64,000 nucleotides of DNA from Microbispora hainanensis (GCF_036186745.1 NZ_CP108086.1:7812001-7876000); one strand, 5' to 3'; counted from the stretch's first letter, positions 34,488 to 42,975 are shown. The notes: a model not told the origin generated them from the sequence alone. Program-made: numbers and translations.

Positions 34488-34718
34488 ATGAGACTGTACA
34501 AAGCGATCGCCACAGGTGTCCTGACCGCCACAGCGGCGACCGGAACCGTGGTGGCACTGCCCGCGTTCACCGAGACCGCCGCCGGCGCGGGCTGTGATCG
34601 CGACGAGGTCCCGGCGTCGAGGGTTCATGGTGGAACCGTACGCCGGGGACCTCGCCGTTCAGCCGTCCGCGCCGCCGCCGGCGCATGCCGATCCGTCGCG
34701 GAAACGGCTCAGTTGTAG
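34488..34718 (+). CDS. Short secreted peptide, possibly truncated
   Basis: A 76-residue reading frame with AGGAG nine bases before the ATG. Residues 1-34 form a clear signal peptide (MRLYKAIATGVLTATAATG, then VVALPAFTETAAGA). The rest (GCDRDEVPASRVHGG onwards) is short, basic and has no recognisable domain. The stop overlaps the 3' end of the convergent gene by ten bases. It may be the surviving 5' end of a longer exported protein gene that was truncated, or a genuine small peptide. It is divergently placed with respect to ychJ. Confidence 0.45.
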   Translation: MRLYKAIATGVLTATAATGTVVALPAFTETAAGAGCDRDEVPASRVHGGTVRRGPRRSAVRAAAGACRSVAETAQL

Positions 34719-35191
34719 GGGTTGTCGTAGGTGTAGGTGCTCTTCGTACGCGTCTGGTACTGGCCGTTGCTGCCGAACCACCCGCCGGTCACGTCGAAGC
34801 GGACGTTGCGGACGGTGCCGCCGAAGTTCACCTCGCTGTTGTAGACGGCCGTCTGCTGGCACCCCGGCAGGCTCGTCGAGCCGGTCTGGGACGGCCAGGA
34901 CGTGCTCGTGCCGTTGACGACGACCTGGAACGAGGGCGCGGGGTAGGCGTGCTGCCAGCACAGGGTCAGCGAGTAGCGGTACTTCGTGTTCCCGTCGTCG
35001 AACGCCACCGTGCCCTGGAGAAGGGCCAGCTGCGTCGCGTTGCCGTCGTTGCTCACCAACTGCAGATAGACAGGCTGGTCGGCGCTGTACGCCGCGTGCG
35101 CGGGGCCGAGCGGCAGGAGCGCGGTGGCGAGCGCCCCGCCGGCCATGGCGAACGTCGCCGCGAGGCGGCGTCCTCTTGAGCGTGCGGTCAA
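34709..35191 (-). CDS. Secreted protein of unknown function
   Basis: A 160-residue exported protein from the TTG at 35191, which has GAGG six bases upstream; the ATG at 35203 lacks a ribosome-binding site. The signal peptide is RRLAATFAMAGGALATALLPLGPAHA. The mature domain is beta-rich: DQPVYLQLVSNDGNATQLALLQGTVAFDDG, then YRYSLTLCWQHAYP, PSFQVVVNGTSTSWPSQ, SLPGCQQTAVYNSEVNFGG and a Tyr/Thr-rich end. Two cysteines suggest one disulfide. No family is recognised. It stands in the secreted-protein cluster between 32.4 and 36 kb. Confidence 0.75.
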   Translation of the reverse strand: MTARSRGRRLAATFAMAGGALATALLPLGPAHAAYSADQPVYLQLVSNDGNATQLALLQGTVAFDDGNTKYRYSLTLCWQHAYPAPSFQVVVNGTSTSWPSQTGSTSLPGCQQTAVYNSEVNFGGTVRNVRFDVTGGWFGSNGQYQTRTKSTYTYDNPYN

Positions 35192-35203
35192 TTCACACCT
35201 CAT

Positions 35204-35424
35204 CCGTTGCAGGAGTGCCGAGTGCCCGGAGGCTATTTCGACTTGCACGGACCTATCCAGAGCGGCGATCGCGAGGGCTCGATCCGGTCGGGCGTTAAAC
35301 CCGGCCCTTCCGGGGACCTTGGGAACGCCGTTCCGTCACGACCAGGAGAGAGAGGACGACGACCCCGGTCGAAATTCCGCCGTGACCCGCTGAATGTTTC
35401 ACATGGCGCAAGAACGGACAAAGC
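35204..35424. other. Intergenic stretch with promoter of the secreted protein gene
   Basis: About 220 bases with no supportable gene. It separates two same-strand secreted-protein genes; AT-richer patches near 35225 and 35390 are the only promoter-like features. Confidence 0.4.
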
Positions 35425-35450
35425 GCCCCCGGCGGCACTCCGCCGGGGGC
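35425..35450. terminator. 11-bp perfect hairpin after the lamin-tail gene
   Basis: GCCCCCGGCGG (35425-35435) pairs with CCGCCGGGGGC (35440-35450) around CACT. It lies 22 bases beyond the stop of the minus-strand lamin-tail gene and is a good intrinsic terminator candidate. Confidence 0.7.
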
Positions 35451-35471
35451 CGGGTCACGACCGGGCCGTGG

Positions 35472-35942
35472 TCAGCAGATCTTGTAGTCCTGCCGCGAGG
35501 AGTTGTACGCGCAGGAGTCGACCAGCTTGCCGGAGGCGTTCCGCAGGAACGCCTTGTCCTTGGTCTGGTTCCAGATGTACGCGAGCGTCCCCCCGCTCCT
35601 GCCCCAGTAGAGGGTGGTGGAGGTGTTCTTCCCCCGGCCGGTCCGCAGGGTGACCGTCTTCCCGGCTCCGAGAGTGAACCGGCCGAACGTGTAGACGTGG
35701 TCCGAGCGCTTCGTGTCGTCGCGGACGGTCCAGCCCTTGAGGCTGACGGCCTTCTTCGTCGTGTTCTTGATCTGTATGTACTCGCCGTTGAGGCTTTTGT
35801 TCGACCCGTTGTCCGGCGAGCCGGGCGAGTCGTAGTAGATCTTCGTGATCCGTACGGCGGGACCCGCCGCGTGGGCGGGCTGGGAGACGGCGGCCACGCT
35901 GACGGCCACCGCTGCGGCCGCGAGCAGAGATCGGGTACGCAC
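35472..35942 (-). CDS. Secreted lamin tail domain (LTD) protein
   Basis: A 156-residue exported protein from the GTG at 35942, with GGAGG five bases upstream. The signal peptide is RTRSLLAAAAVAVSVAAVSQPAHA. The mature protein is a single LTD: VRITKIYYDSPGSPD, SLNGEYIQIKNTTKKAVSLKGWTVRDD (the family hallmark N-E-Y/W-V-x-I-x-N and L-x-GW-x-L/V-x-D), FTLGAGKTVTLRTG and LRNASGKLVDSCAY. LTDs are immunoglobulin-like folds that in bacteria decorate secreted nucleases and surface proteins; alone, as here, they may bind polymers or other proteins. No catalytic domain is present. Confidence 0.9.
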   Translation of the reverse strand: MRTRSLLAAAAVAVSVAAVSQPAHAAGPAVRITKIYYDSPGSPDNGSNKSLNGEYIQIKNTTKKAVSLKGWTVRDDTKRSDHVYTFGRFTLGAGKTVTLRTGRGKNTSTTLYWGRSGGTLAYIWNQTKDKAFLRNASGKLVDSCAYNSSRQDYKIC

Positions 35943-36092
35943 AGGACCCTCCTGGGGTGGGGGGACACGATCGAACTTGATCATATGGACCGCCCCTCAC
36001 GTCGTTTGCACCGTTCCATCTCGGTTCGGCATCCGATGGACCCGGTGAAGGCCACGACGCGCCGCGCACCGCCGTCTTCGCGACCGGGGCGC

Positions 36093-37034
36093 TCAGTGAG
36101 CGGTTTCCTCGCCCATGGCATCGAGCAGTTCGTCCACCGCCTTCCGGTCGGGCAGGGAGGCGCCGGCGCCGGGCAGTGTGGTCGCCAGGGCTCCGGCGGC
36201 CATCCCCCGGCGGATCGCCGTGGAGACATCAAGGCCCGCCGCGAGGGCCGCGCCGAAGGAGCCGGTGAAGGCGTCACCCGCGGCGGTGGTGTCCACGGGC
36301 GTCACGGGGTAGGCCGGGAAGTGCCGGGCGCGCTCGGGGGTGACCGACAGCGCGCCGGCCGATCCGAGCGTGATGAGCGCGTGCCGCACTCCGCGGTCGA
36401 GGAACCAGGCCGCGGCCCGCTCGGCGGACTCGACGTCGACGACCTCCACCCCGGTCAGCGCGGCGGCCTCGCTCTCGTTGGGGGTCACGACGGCGACGTG
36501 CGGCCACACCCGGTCGGGCAGCGGCTGGGCGGGCGCGGGATCGAGCACCACGGTCAGCCCGGCCCGTGCACCCGCCTCCGCCGCGTGACAGGCGACCTCG
36601 GCCGGGATCTCCAGCTGGAGGAGCAGCACGCCCGCTCTGCCGCGCACGGCCCGGATGCTCTCGTCCACCATCTCCGCGGTGAGATCGGCGTTGGCGAGCG
36701 GAGTCATGACGATGTCGTTCTCGCCCGACGCGTCGACCCTGATGTGCGCGATGCCCGTACGGCTGCCTACGGAGCGGACCTCCGTCAGCGTCACCCCGTG
36801 GGCGCGCAGCGCCGACGACACGATGTCGCCGAACGGGTCCGTGCCGACGCAGCCGACGAGCCAGGTGGGCGCTCCCGCACGGGCGGCGGCGACCGCCTGG
36901 TTGGCGCCCTTCCCTCCGAGGTTCACGGTGACGTCGTCGCCGAGAACGGTCTCCCCCCGGCGCGGGAGGCGGCGGGCGAAGGCGGTGACGTCCGCGGAGA
37001 TGCTCCCGACGACGACGACACCCTTCGGTCGCAT
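36093..37034 (-). CDS. rbsK: Ribokinase
   Basis: A 313-residue PfkB kinase. The N-terminal signature GSISADVTAFARRLPRRGETVLG leads to NLGGKGANQAVAAARAGA (sugar-site glycines). The C-terminal signature VDTTAAGDAFTGSFGAALA holds the catalytic Asp and anion hole (DTTAAGD). VVTPNESEAAALTG is the ribokinase N-x-x-E motif. It phosphorylates ribose, or a related pentose, to the 5-phosphate using ATP. It is the last gene of the LacI-linked transporter cluster, 163 bases after the nucleoside hydrolase gene, with a GC-rich repeat in between. Together they would convert a nucleoside to base plus ribose-5-phosphate. Deoxyribose or another sugar remains possible. Confidence 0.9.
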   Translation of the reverse strand: MRPKGVVVVGSISADVTAFARRLPRRGETVLGDDVTVNLGGKGANQAVAAARAGAPTWLVGCVGTDPFGDIVSSALRAHGVTLTEVRSVGSRTGIAHIRVDASGENDIVMTPLANADLTAEMVDESIRAVRGRAGVLLLQLEIPAEVACHAAEAGARAGLTVVLDPAPAQPLPDRVWPHVAVVTPNESEAAALTGVEVVDVESAERAAAWFLDRGVRHALITLGSAGALSVTPERARHFPAYPVTPVDTTAAGDAFTGSFGAALAAGLDVSTAIRRGMAAGALATTLPGAGASLPDRKAVDELLDAMGEETAH

Positions 37035-37197
37035 GGCGTTCCTCCTGTCTCAAGCTGTCAGGTGCATGGCGCGCGGCGCGCGGAGTGCGGGCGCGGAGTG
37101 CGGGCGCGGTGTGGGGGCGCGGGGCGCGGTGTGCTGCCATCTCGTCCGGTCGCGCCCCGCGCGTGGCCGGCCTGCCGTACGCCGTGGGCGGCGACGC

Positions 37198-38139
37198 TCA
37201 GGAGGCCCGGCCGAGCTCCTCGATGGCGCCGATCATGAGGTTCCAGAACCGGTCGCGGTCGAGGCCGATCCCGACGTTCGCGTTGGGCTCCCAGTCCATG
37301 CGGCGGTGCAGGTCGGCCACGGTCGCGCCCCGGGTGTGCCGGCCGTCCAGCTCGATCCGCAGACCCACCCGCTCGTACGTCATGACCGTGGGATCGATCA
37401 GGTACGCCACGGTGATCGGGTCGTGCAGCGGCGGCGCGGGGAATCCCCAGGTCTCGTGATAGGTGGAGCCGAAGAACGTGAGCAGCTCCACGCAGACGCG
37501 GGCGAGCGGGGTGCCGAGCGCCTCGATCCTGCCGAGCACGTCGGCGGTGACCAGCGCCTGGTGGCTGACGTTGAGCCCGACCCACGTCGTCGGCACGCCG
37601 CTGTCCAGAACCTCCGCCGCCGCCTCCGGATCGGCGTAGACGTTGAACTCCGCGTACGGCGTGTGGTTGCCGCGATCCGTGGAGCCCCCCATGATCACGA
37701 TTTCCCTGATCCGCTCGCGGTCTTCGGGGTGGCGGCGCAGCAGGGTGGCGATGTTCGTCAGCGGGCCGATGGCCACCACGGTCACCGGCTCGCCGGCGGC
37801 CGCCAGCGTGTCGTGGATGAGGTCCACACCGTGGCGGGGGTCGAGCGGGACGCTCGGCTCCCCGAACGCCGGACCGTCCAGGCCGCTCTCCCCGTGCACG
37901 TAGTCGCCGATCTCCAGCGGCGCCGCGAGCGGGCGGTCGCAGCCGGCGGCGACCGGCACATCGGTGACGCCCGCCAGGCTCAGCATCCGCCGCGCGTTGA
38001 GCGCGGTCTTCTCCACCGTCTGGTTGCCCGCGACCGTCGCGACCGCGCGCAGGTCGATCGCCGGGTCGGCCACCGCGAGCAGGATGGCCATGGCGTCGTC
38101 GTGCCCGGGGTCGCAGTCGAGGATCACCGGGATCGGCAT
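37198..38139 (-). CDS. Nucleoside hydrolase (IunH/RihA family)
   Basis: A 313-residue hydrolase. The calcium-binding signature is at the N-terminus, PVILDCDPGHDDAMAILLA. Other family marks are VAGNQTVEKTALNARRML, GPLTNIATLLRR, IVIMGGSTDRGNHTPYAEFNVYADPEAA (Asn and Glu of the ribose site) and HDPITVAYLIDP with the general-acid His. It cleaves the N-glycosidic bond of ribonucleosides to base and ribose. Its start is one base beyond the stop of the upstream GATase-like gene, so they are translationally linked. Base preference cannot be read from the sequence. Confidence 0.92.
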   Translation of the reverse strand: MPIPVILDCDPGHDDAMAILLAVADPAIDLRAVATVAGNQTVEKTALNARRMLSLAGVTDVPVAAGCDRPLAAPLEIGDYVHGESGLDGPAFGEPSVPLDPRHGVDLIHDTLAAAGEPVTVVAIGPLTNIATLLRRHPEDRERIREIVIMGGSTDRGNHTPYAEFNVYADPEAAAEVLDSGVPTTWVGLNVSHQALVTADVLGRIEALGTPLARVCVELLTFFGSTYHETWGFPAPPLHDPITVAYLIDPTVMTYERVGLRIELDGRHTRGATVADLHRRMDWEPNANVGIGLDRDRFWNLMIGAIEELGRAS

Positions 38140-38140
38140 G

Positions 38141-38890
38141 TCAGATCTCCTTCGCGAGCCAGCGGACCGCCCGGGTGAACAGCGTGCGGTAGCCGTCCCA
38201 GGAGACGAACTCGTCAGGGCACCAGTGCGGCGCGATGTCGGAGGCCCAGGCGAGCGTCCGGCCCGCCCCGGCCTGCCGTACGGCGAGCAGGGGGTCGCCG
38301 GCGACGGTCGCGAGCAGCGTCGCGTCGTCGGGCAGCGTGAAGCGGTTGTAACCGAGCAGGTCTGGCCACTCGGCGGGGAGCCCGGCGACGATGGGGTGCG
38401 TCTCGTCGGCGAGCAGGCCGGGCACGCCCTGCGGAGCCTCGACGCGGTCGTCGTAGCGGGAGATCCGGGCGGGGAGCACCCGTTCGACCGCCGTGCCGGC
38501 GAACGCGGCCTTGGCCTCGAAGCCCTGGAAGCTCAGGTAGCCGCCCGCCATGGCGAGGCCGCCGCCCTGCTCCACCCAGCCGGCCAGCAGGTCGAGCCGG
38601 TTGACGGTCTTCTCGCTGGCCAGCCAGGTGGCGGGATGCAGCAGGATGCTGTTGGCCCCGATGTCGGAGAGCACGATCACGTCGTAGGCGGCCAGCGCCT
38701 CGGGCGTGCCGGGGAACAGCGCGGGCACGTCGTGCGCGGGCAGGTGGTCGACCTCGATGCCGTCGGCGACCAGGACGTCCCGCAGCGGATCGATTCCGGT
38801 GTGGTAGGTCGTCGAGGTGAACGAGTCGAAGCCCTTGTAGTGGGTCGACACGCTCACCCACGATTCGCCGGCGACCAGCACGCGGGTCAT
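38141..38890 (-). CDS. Class I glutamine amidotransferase-like protein (DUF1355 type)
   Basis: A 249-residue protein with the DUF1355/ThuA-adjacent amidotransferase-like fold: TRVLVAGESWVSVSTHYKGFDSF, YDVIVLSDIGANSILLHP, VEQGGGLAMAGGYLSFQGFEAKAAF, and RTLAWASDIAPHWCPDEFVSWDGY. The elbow after the central strand lacks a Cys (MAGGYLSF), so classical glutaminase activity is not expected. A Cys occurs late (HWCPDEF). Such proteins are found in carbohydrate clusters with unknown function. It is within the transporter operon, 29 bases after the phosphotriesterase-like gene and one base before the nucleoside hydrolase gene. Confidence 0.82.
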   Translation of the reverse strand: MTRVLVAGESWVSVSTHYKGFDSFTSTTYHTGIDPLRDVLVADGIEVDHLPAHDVPALFPGTPEALAAYDVIVLSDIGANSILLHPATWLASEKTVNRLDLLAGWVEQGGGLAMAGGYLSFQGFEAKAAFAGTAVERVLPARISRYDDRVEAPQGVPGLLADETHPIVAGLPAEWPDLLGYNRFTLPDDATLLATVAGDPLLAVRQAGAGRTLAWASDIAPHWCPDEFVSWDGYRTLFTRAVRWLAKEI

Positions 38891-38919
38891 GGAAATCGTC
38901 TCCTTCTGTTCGTGTGTGA

Positions 38920-39990
38920 TCAGTGGCCGCGCGCGGCGGCGAGGAAGAGCTCGCGCGGGTTGTCCGCGAGCAGCCGGGTGGTGTCACCGGCGGTCAGTCC
39001 GTGCCGGTGCAGGCGCGGCACGAAGTGGGTGAGGATGTGGGCGTAGCCGGTGCCGCCGTAGCGCACGAGCATGGTCTTCAGGAACACGTCCTGGGAGAGC
39101 AGGACCTTGTGCCCGAGCCCGGCGCGGACCAGCCAGGCCACGGCGGCGGCGTTCTCCTCGTCGCATGGAGACTGCCCCTCGCCCGGATAGAGATAGTCCA
39201 TGCCGCACATGTCGTAGCCGAGGTAGGCGCCGCGCAGGGCGAGGGACACCTGGTAGTCGCGGTCCGCGCCGCTGGGGTTCAGGTGCGAGAGCAGCGTGCC
39301 GGCGAGCAGGCCGCCCTCCTCGGCGACGACGTCGAGCACGCGGTGGCCGTGCCGCACCCAGCCGGGAAGATGGACCGAGAGCGGCACGCCGGTGCGGGCC
39401 TGCGCCCGGGCCGCGCCGCGCAGCACTTTCTCCTCCTCGGCGGTGAAGTCCGGCGAGACGCCGATCTCGCCGATCACACCGGCCCGGACGCCGTCGACGC
39501 CTTCGGTCAGGTCACGCTCGATCTCGTCGGCGATGTCCGCGGCGGTCATCGAGCGCACTCGGGCGGGGTGGGTCCTCTCGAGGTAGAAACCGCAGCCCAT
39601 GACGATGTTCAGCCCGGTGGCACGGGCGATCGCGACCAGCTCGGCGGGCGCCCGTCCGATCCCCTCGGGAGTCACTTCGAGCACCGTGCGCCCGCCGCGC
39701 CCGGCGAACCTGCGCACCTCCTCGATGGCGGTCCCCGTGTCGTCCAGCGACACGTTGTCGCGAGAGAGGTACGGGTCGTTGCGGAGCCTGCCGAGGAACT
39801 CGATCCGTACGGGGTCGCGGGCGATCAGCTCCCCCTCGGCGTCGCCCTCGGGCGCGGGATGCCAGGCGCGGGCGCCGTCGTTGCGCAGGTGCTCGTGGCA
39901 GAGCGTGATCCCGAGGTCGTCAGGGGAAACCGGGCCGAGCACGGTCGTCACAGTCGTCGCGGCCGGAGGCCGGGGAGCCGGGGACGTCAT
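38920..39990 (-). CDS. Phosphotriesterase family (PTE-like) hydrolase
   Basis: A 356-residue amidohydrolase-fold enzyme. Metal ligands appear in order: GITLCHEHLRN (His-x-His), GVIGEIGVSPDFT with Glu where classical phosphotriesterase has a carboxylated Lys, LSVHLPGW (His), LLSHLNPSG (His) and VLLSQDVFLK (Asp). The Glu bridge is known in other PTE homologues, which are often lactonases. The ATG overlaps the stop of the permease gene (ATGA), so they are translated together. A lactonase or phosphodiesterase step on the imported compound is plausible. The substrate is unknown. Confidence 0.88.
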   Translation of the reverse strand: MTSPAPRPPAATTVTTVLGPVSPDDLGITLCHEHLRNDGARAWHPAPEGDAEGELIARDPVRIEFLGRLRNDPYLSRDNVSLDDTGTAIEEVRRFAGRGGRTVLEVTPEGIGRAPAELVAIARATGLNIVMGCGFYLERTHPARVRSMTAADIADEIERDLTEGVDGVRAGVIGEIGVSPDFTAEEEKVLRGAARAQARTGVPLSVHLPGWVRHGHRVLDVVAEEGGLLAGTLLSHLNPSGADRDYQVSLALRGAYLGYDMCGMDYLYPGEGQSPCDEENAAAVAWLVRAGLGHKVLLSQDVFLKTMLVRYGGTGYAHILTHFVPRLHRHGLTAGDTTRLLADNPRELFLAAARGH

Positions 39991-41012
39991 TTCCGGATCG
40001 CCCCGAACTTCGCCCACACCTTGCTGTTGGCGAAGATGGCCAGCAGCAGGATGCCGCCCTGGACGATCTGCACATAGAACGGCGACACGTGCAGCAGCAC
40101 CAGGCCGTTGGCGATCACGCCGAGCGTGAGCGCGCCGAGGATCGTGCCGAGCATGCTCGCCCGGCCGCCGAAGAGGCTGGTGCCGCCGAGCACGACGGCC
40201 GTGATTACCTCCAGCTCGAAGCCGGATCCGGCGTTGGACGAGCCGGAGCTGAGGCGGGTGGCGATCAGCACGCCTGCGACCGCCGCCGCCAGGCCGGTGA
40301 GCACATAGACGGTCAGCCCGACCTTCCGCGTGTTCACACCGGCGCGGCGCAGCGACTCGCCGTTGGAGCCGAGGCCGATGACATAGCGGCCGAACGGCGT
40401 CCGGGTGAGGACGAGCCAGCCGGCGAGCGCGACGACCACGGCGAGGATGGCCGGGACCGGCACCCCGGCGATGCGACCCTGGCCGATCTGGACGATCCAG
40501 AGGTCCCCGTCGATGGGGGTCGAGTAGCCCTCGGTGGCGCGCAGCGCCGTACCCCGCATGATCGACAGCATGGCGAGCGTGACGATGAACGGTGGGATGT
40601 TCTGATAGGAGGAGAACCACCCGTTCACGAACCCGATCAGCGCGCCGAGCGCGAGGATCGCGACCAGGGCGAGGGTGGGGTTCCACCCGTGCTGCAGCAC
40701 GATCGCGAGCAGCGACCCGGACAGCGCGACGGTGGACCCGACCGACAGGTCGATGCCGGACGTGCTGATCACGAAGGTCATCGCGGTCGCCACGACCAGC
40801 GTGGGGGCGATCTGCCGCAACAGGTTGAGGATGTTGCCGGTCGTGGCGAACCGGTCGGCGGAGAACGCGAAGAAGATCAGCAGGGCCACCAGAACGGCCG
40901 CGATGGCGATCGTCTGCGCGTGCCGGCCGATGTGGGCGCTGGCCCTGGCCGACCTGGTGGTGACGACCCTCTGGCTGGTCCCGGGTCCGGTGGCGGTCTT
41001 GGCGGCGGTCAC
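39987..41012 (-). CDS. Sugar-type ABC transporter permease (RbsC/FrcC-like)
   Basis: A 341-residue permease from the GTG at 41012, with GGAGG five bases upstream. About eight to ten membrane helices are predicted. Family marks are NILNLLRQIAPTLVVATAMTFVISTSGIDLSVGSTVALSG, FIVTLAMLSIMRGTAL, NGESLRRAGVNTRKVGLTVYVLTGLAAAVAGVL and ITAVVLGGTSLFGGRASMLGTILGAL. It pairs with the single-domain ATPase next to it; start and stop overlap as GTGA. Paralogues move ribose, fructose, nucleoside-like or autoinducer sugars. The overlap with the phosphotriesterase-like gene downstream ties transport to catabolism. Confidence 0.93.
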   Translation of the reverse strand: MTAAKTATGPGTSQRVVTTRSARASAHIGRHAQTIAIAAVLVALLIFFAFSADRFATTGNILNLLRQIAPTLVVATAMTFVISTSGIDLSVGSTVALSGSLLAIVLQHGWNPTLALVAILALGALIGFVNGWFSSYQNIPPFIVTLAMLSIMRGTALRATEGYSTPIDGDLWIVQIGQGRIAGVPVPAILAVVVALAGWLVLTRTPFGRYVIGLGSNGESLRRAGVNTRKVGLTVYVLTGLAAAVAGVLIATRLSSGSSNAGSGFELEVITAVVLGGTSLFGGRASMLGTILGALTLGVIANGLVLLHVSPFYVQIVQGGILLLAIFANSKVWAKFGAIRK

Positions 41013-41788
41013 CGTCGCCTCCCCTCCTTGTCCTCCTCGTCGTGGGCGACGATCTCCGACACGAGCCGTTCGAGGCTGGTGCTCCGGGCGTCCAGGTCGG
41101 CCCTGAGCGTGCCCTCGTACATGACGCACAGCCGGTCGCAGACCCGGAAGAGGTCCTGCAGGCGGTGCGTGATGAGGATCACCGAGACGTCCTGGGCCGA
41201 GACCGTCTTGATCAGTTCGAGGACGGTCTCGACCTCGGCGACGGCGAGCGCCGCCGTCGGCTCGTCGAGGATGAGCAGTTTCGGGCCGAACGTCACCGCC
41301 CGGGCGATGGCCACCGCCTGCCGCTGGCCGCCGGACAGCCCTCCGACGGGGATGTCCGTCAGCGGGATCCGGATGTTCAGGGCGTCGAGGTGGCGACGGG
41401 CGTCCGCGTGCATCTTGCGCACGTCGAGCATCATCCCGCCGGCCCTGCGCGGCTCCCTGCCGAGGAACAGGTTCCCGGCCACGTCGATGTCGTCGCAGAG
41501 CGCGAGGTCCTGGTAGACCATCTCGATGCCGAGTTCGCGGGCGTCCTTGGGGCTGGCGAAGGAGACCGGCCGGCCGTCGAAGACGATCTCGCCGGAGTCC
41601 GGCACGACGGCGCCGGCCAGCACCTTCATGAGGGTGGACTTGCCGGCGGCGTTGTCGCCGACGAGCCCCACCACCTCTCCCGGGCCGACGCGCAGCGTCA
41701 CCCCACGCAGCGCGTCGACCATTCCGTAGCGCTTGCGGATGTCGCGCATGACCACCCGGTCGACGCGCCCCGCCTCTTGGTCCGTCAT
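41009..41788 (-). CDS. Sugar-type ABC transporter ATP-binding protein (single ATPase domain)
   Basis: A 259-residue ATPase. Walker A is GLVGDNAAGKSTLMKVL, with Ala in place of the usual Gly/Ser (GDN-A-AGKST). The Q-loop is MVYQDLALC, the signature GGLSGGQRQAVAIARAV, Walker B LLILDEPTAAL and the H-loop ILITHRL. Unlike RbsA, it has one ATPase domain, as in FrcA-type systems, so it should act as a homodimer. The ATG at 41788 has a weak GAAGAGA; the gene follows the binding-protein gene by 17 bases and overlaps the permease start. Confidence 0.93.
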   Translation of the reverse strand: MTDQEAGRVDRVVMRDIRKRYGMVDALRGVTLRVGPGEVVGLVGDNAAGKSTLMKVLAGAVVPDSGEIVFDGRPVSFASPKDARELGIEMVYQDLALCDDIDVAGNLFLGREPRRAGGMMLDVRKMHADARRHLDALNIRIPLTDIPVGGLSGGQRQAVAIARAVTFGPKLLILDEPTAALAVAEVETVLELIKTVSAQDVSVILITHRLQDLFRVCDRLCVMYEGTLRADLDARSTSLERLVSEIVAHDEEDKEGRRR

Positions 41789-41805
41789 GCGAGTCTCTTC
41801 ACCGC

Positions 41806-42786
41806 TCACTTGAAGGTGGCGCGGTACGGGTCGACGTTGTCCTTGGTCACGATCGTCACGGGCACGTCGATGTTCTTCTTCGCCTGGGCGCCGCCGATCA
41901 GGGCCTTGGCCTCCTTGACCGCCTCGTAGCCCTCGGTCTTCGGGTCCTGCTGGACCACCCCGGCGACGAACCCCTCGTCGATGCCGTCGATGGCCTCCTT
42001 GGTCAGGTCCCAGCCGAAGACCTTGATCCGGTCGGCCGCGTTCTGCGACTTCACCGCGGCGACCGTGCCGAGCAGGGCCGGCTCGCCGGTGGCGTAGACG
42101 ATGTTCATGTCGGAGCGGGAGGTGAGCAGGTTCTCCGCGGCCGTCATCGCCGTCTCCTGCTTGTTCTGCCCGTCGACGGTCTGCACGATCTTCGCGCCGG
42201 CGCCCTCGACGGTCTTGTTGAAGTCGTCCTTGCGGATGTTCTGGATGAAGGAGTTCAGCGCACCCACCACGCCGATCTTCGGCGCGCTCAGTCCCTGCGC
42301 CTGGGCCCACTTGTTGACGAACTCGCCCGCCTGCCGGGCCGCCGCCGCGTTGTCCACGCCCACCTGGGTGTCGACGGCGGGCGAGTCGACGATCGCGTCG
42401 ACGGCGACGACCTTCAGTCCGGCGTCCTTGGCGATCTTCACGGCGGGCTTGATGCCCTCGACGTCGATGGCGACCACGATGACCGCGTCGAACTGCTGCT
42501 GGACGAAGTTGTCGATGGCCTCGTTCTGCTTGGCCGGGTCGTCGTTGGCGTTGAAGATCGTGAGATCGACGTTGGCCTCCTTCGCCGCCTGCTGGGCGCC
42601 GGCGTTCATCTCGTTGAAGAAGATCGCCTGCTGGTTGATCTGGACCAGTCCGACCCGCGGCCGGTCTCCGCCGGAGCCTCCGGAAGCGCCGGAGTCGTCC
42701 GAGCCGCCACACGCCGCCGCCAGGAGGCCGGTGGCCAGGATCGTCGTCGCCGCTGTCAGGCGGATGAGCCTCGTGGATCGAGCCAT
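41806..42786 (-). CDS. Sugar-type ABC transporter substrate-binding lipoprotein
   Basis: A 326-residue periplasmic_binding_4 protein from the ATG at 42786. The lipoprotein signal is RLIRLTAATTILATGLLAAACGGSDDSG, with the lipobox LAAAC. The mature protein has RPRVGLVQINQQAIFFNEMNAGAQQAAKEANVDLTIFNA, DAVIVVAIDVEGIKPAVKIAKDAGLKVVAVDA, IVYATGEPALLGTVAAVKS, and VAGVVQQDPKTEGYEAVKEAKAL, in RbsB/XylF style. It is anchored to the outer face of the membrane and hands substrate to the permease. It is the first gene of the operon. The promoter contains a perfect LacI-type palindrome 47 bases before the start. Confidence 0.93.
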   Translation of the reverse strand: MARSTRLIRLTAATTILATGLLAAACGGSDDSGASGGSGGDRPRVGLVQINQQAIFFNEMNAGAQQAAKEANVDLTIFNANDDPAKQNEAIDNFVQQQFDAVIVVAIDVEGIKPAVKIAKDAGLKVVAVDAIVDSPAVDTQVGVDNAAAARQAGEFVNKWAQAQGLSAPKIGVVGALNSFIQNIRKDDFNKTVEGAGAKIVQTVDGQNKQETAMTAAENLLTSRSDMNIVYATGEPALLGTVAAVKSQNAADRIKVFGWDLTKEAIDGIDEGFVAGVVQQDPKTEGYEAVKEAKALIGGAQAKKNIDVPVTIVTKDNVDPYRATFK

Positions 42787-42832
42787 GAGAGAGGAACCTT
42801 TCGGGGGGGCGGACAGAGATGAGTCACCGGTT

Positions 42833-42848
42833 GGGTAATCGATTACCC
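42833..42848. promoter_or_regulatory. LacI operator, perfect 16-bp palindrome
   Basis: GGGTAATC-GATTACCC is a perfect palindrome with the central CG of LacI sites. It lies between the divergent transporter operon and lacI, 47 bases upstream of the binding-protein ATG. Confidence 0.85.
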
Positions 42849-42975
42849 GAGTTTCGGGCATGCTAGTGGGGTCAAAAAAGCAGCGTCAAGATGCAGTTTC
42901 CTCACTAAACCTCTATCGTTCCTTGTGATCCCGGCAGTGCAGGACGCTGCAAGGTCGATCATTGGTAAAGATCAA

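Noticed and set aside
35394-37238. Plus-strand 614-codon frame
   Set aside because: It covers the ribokinase and lamin-tail genes in antisense and shows no protein-like segments.
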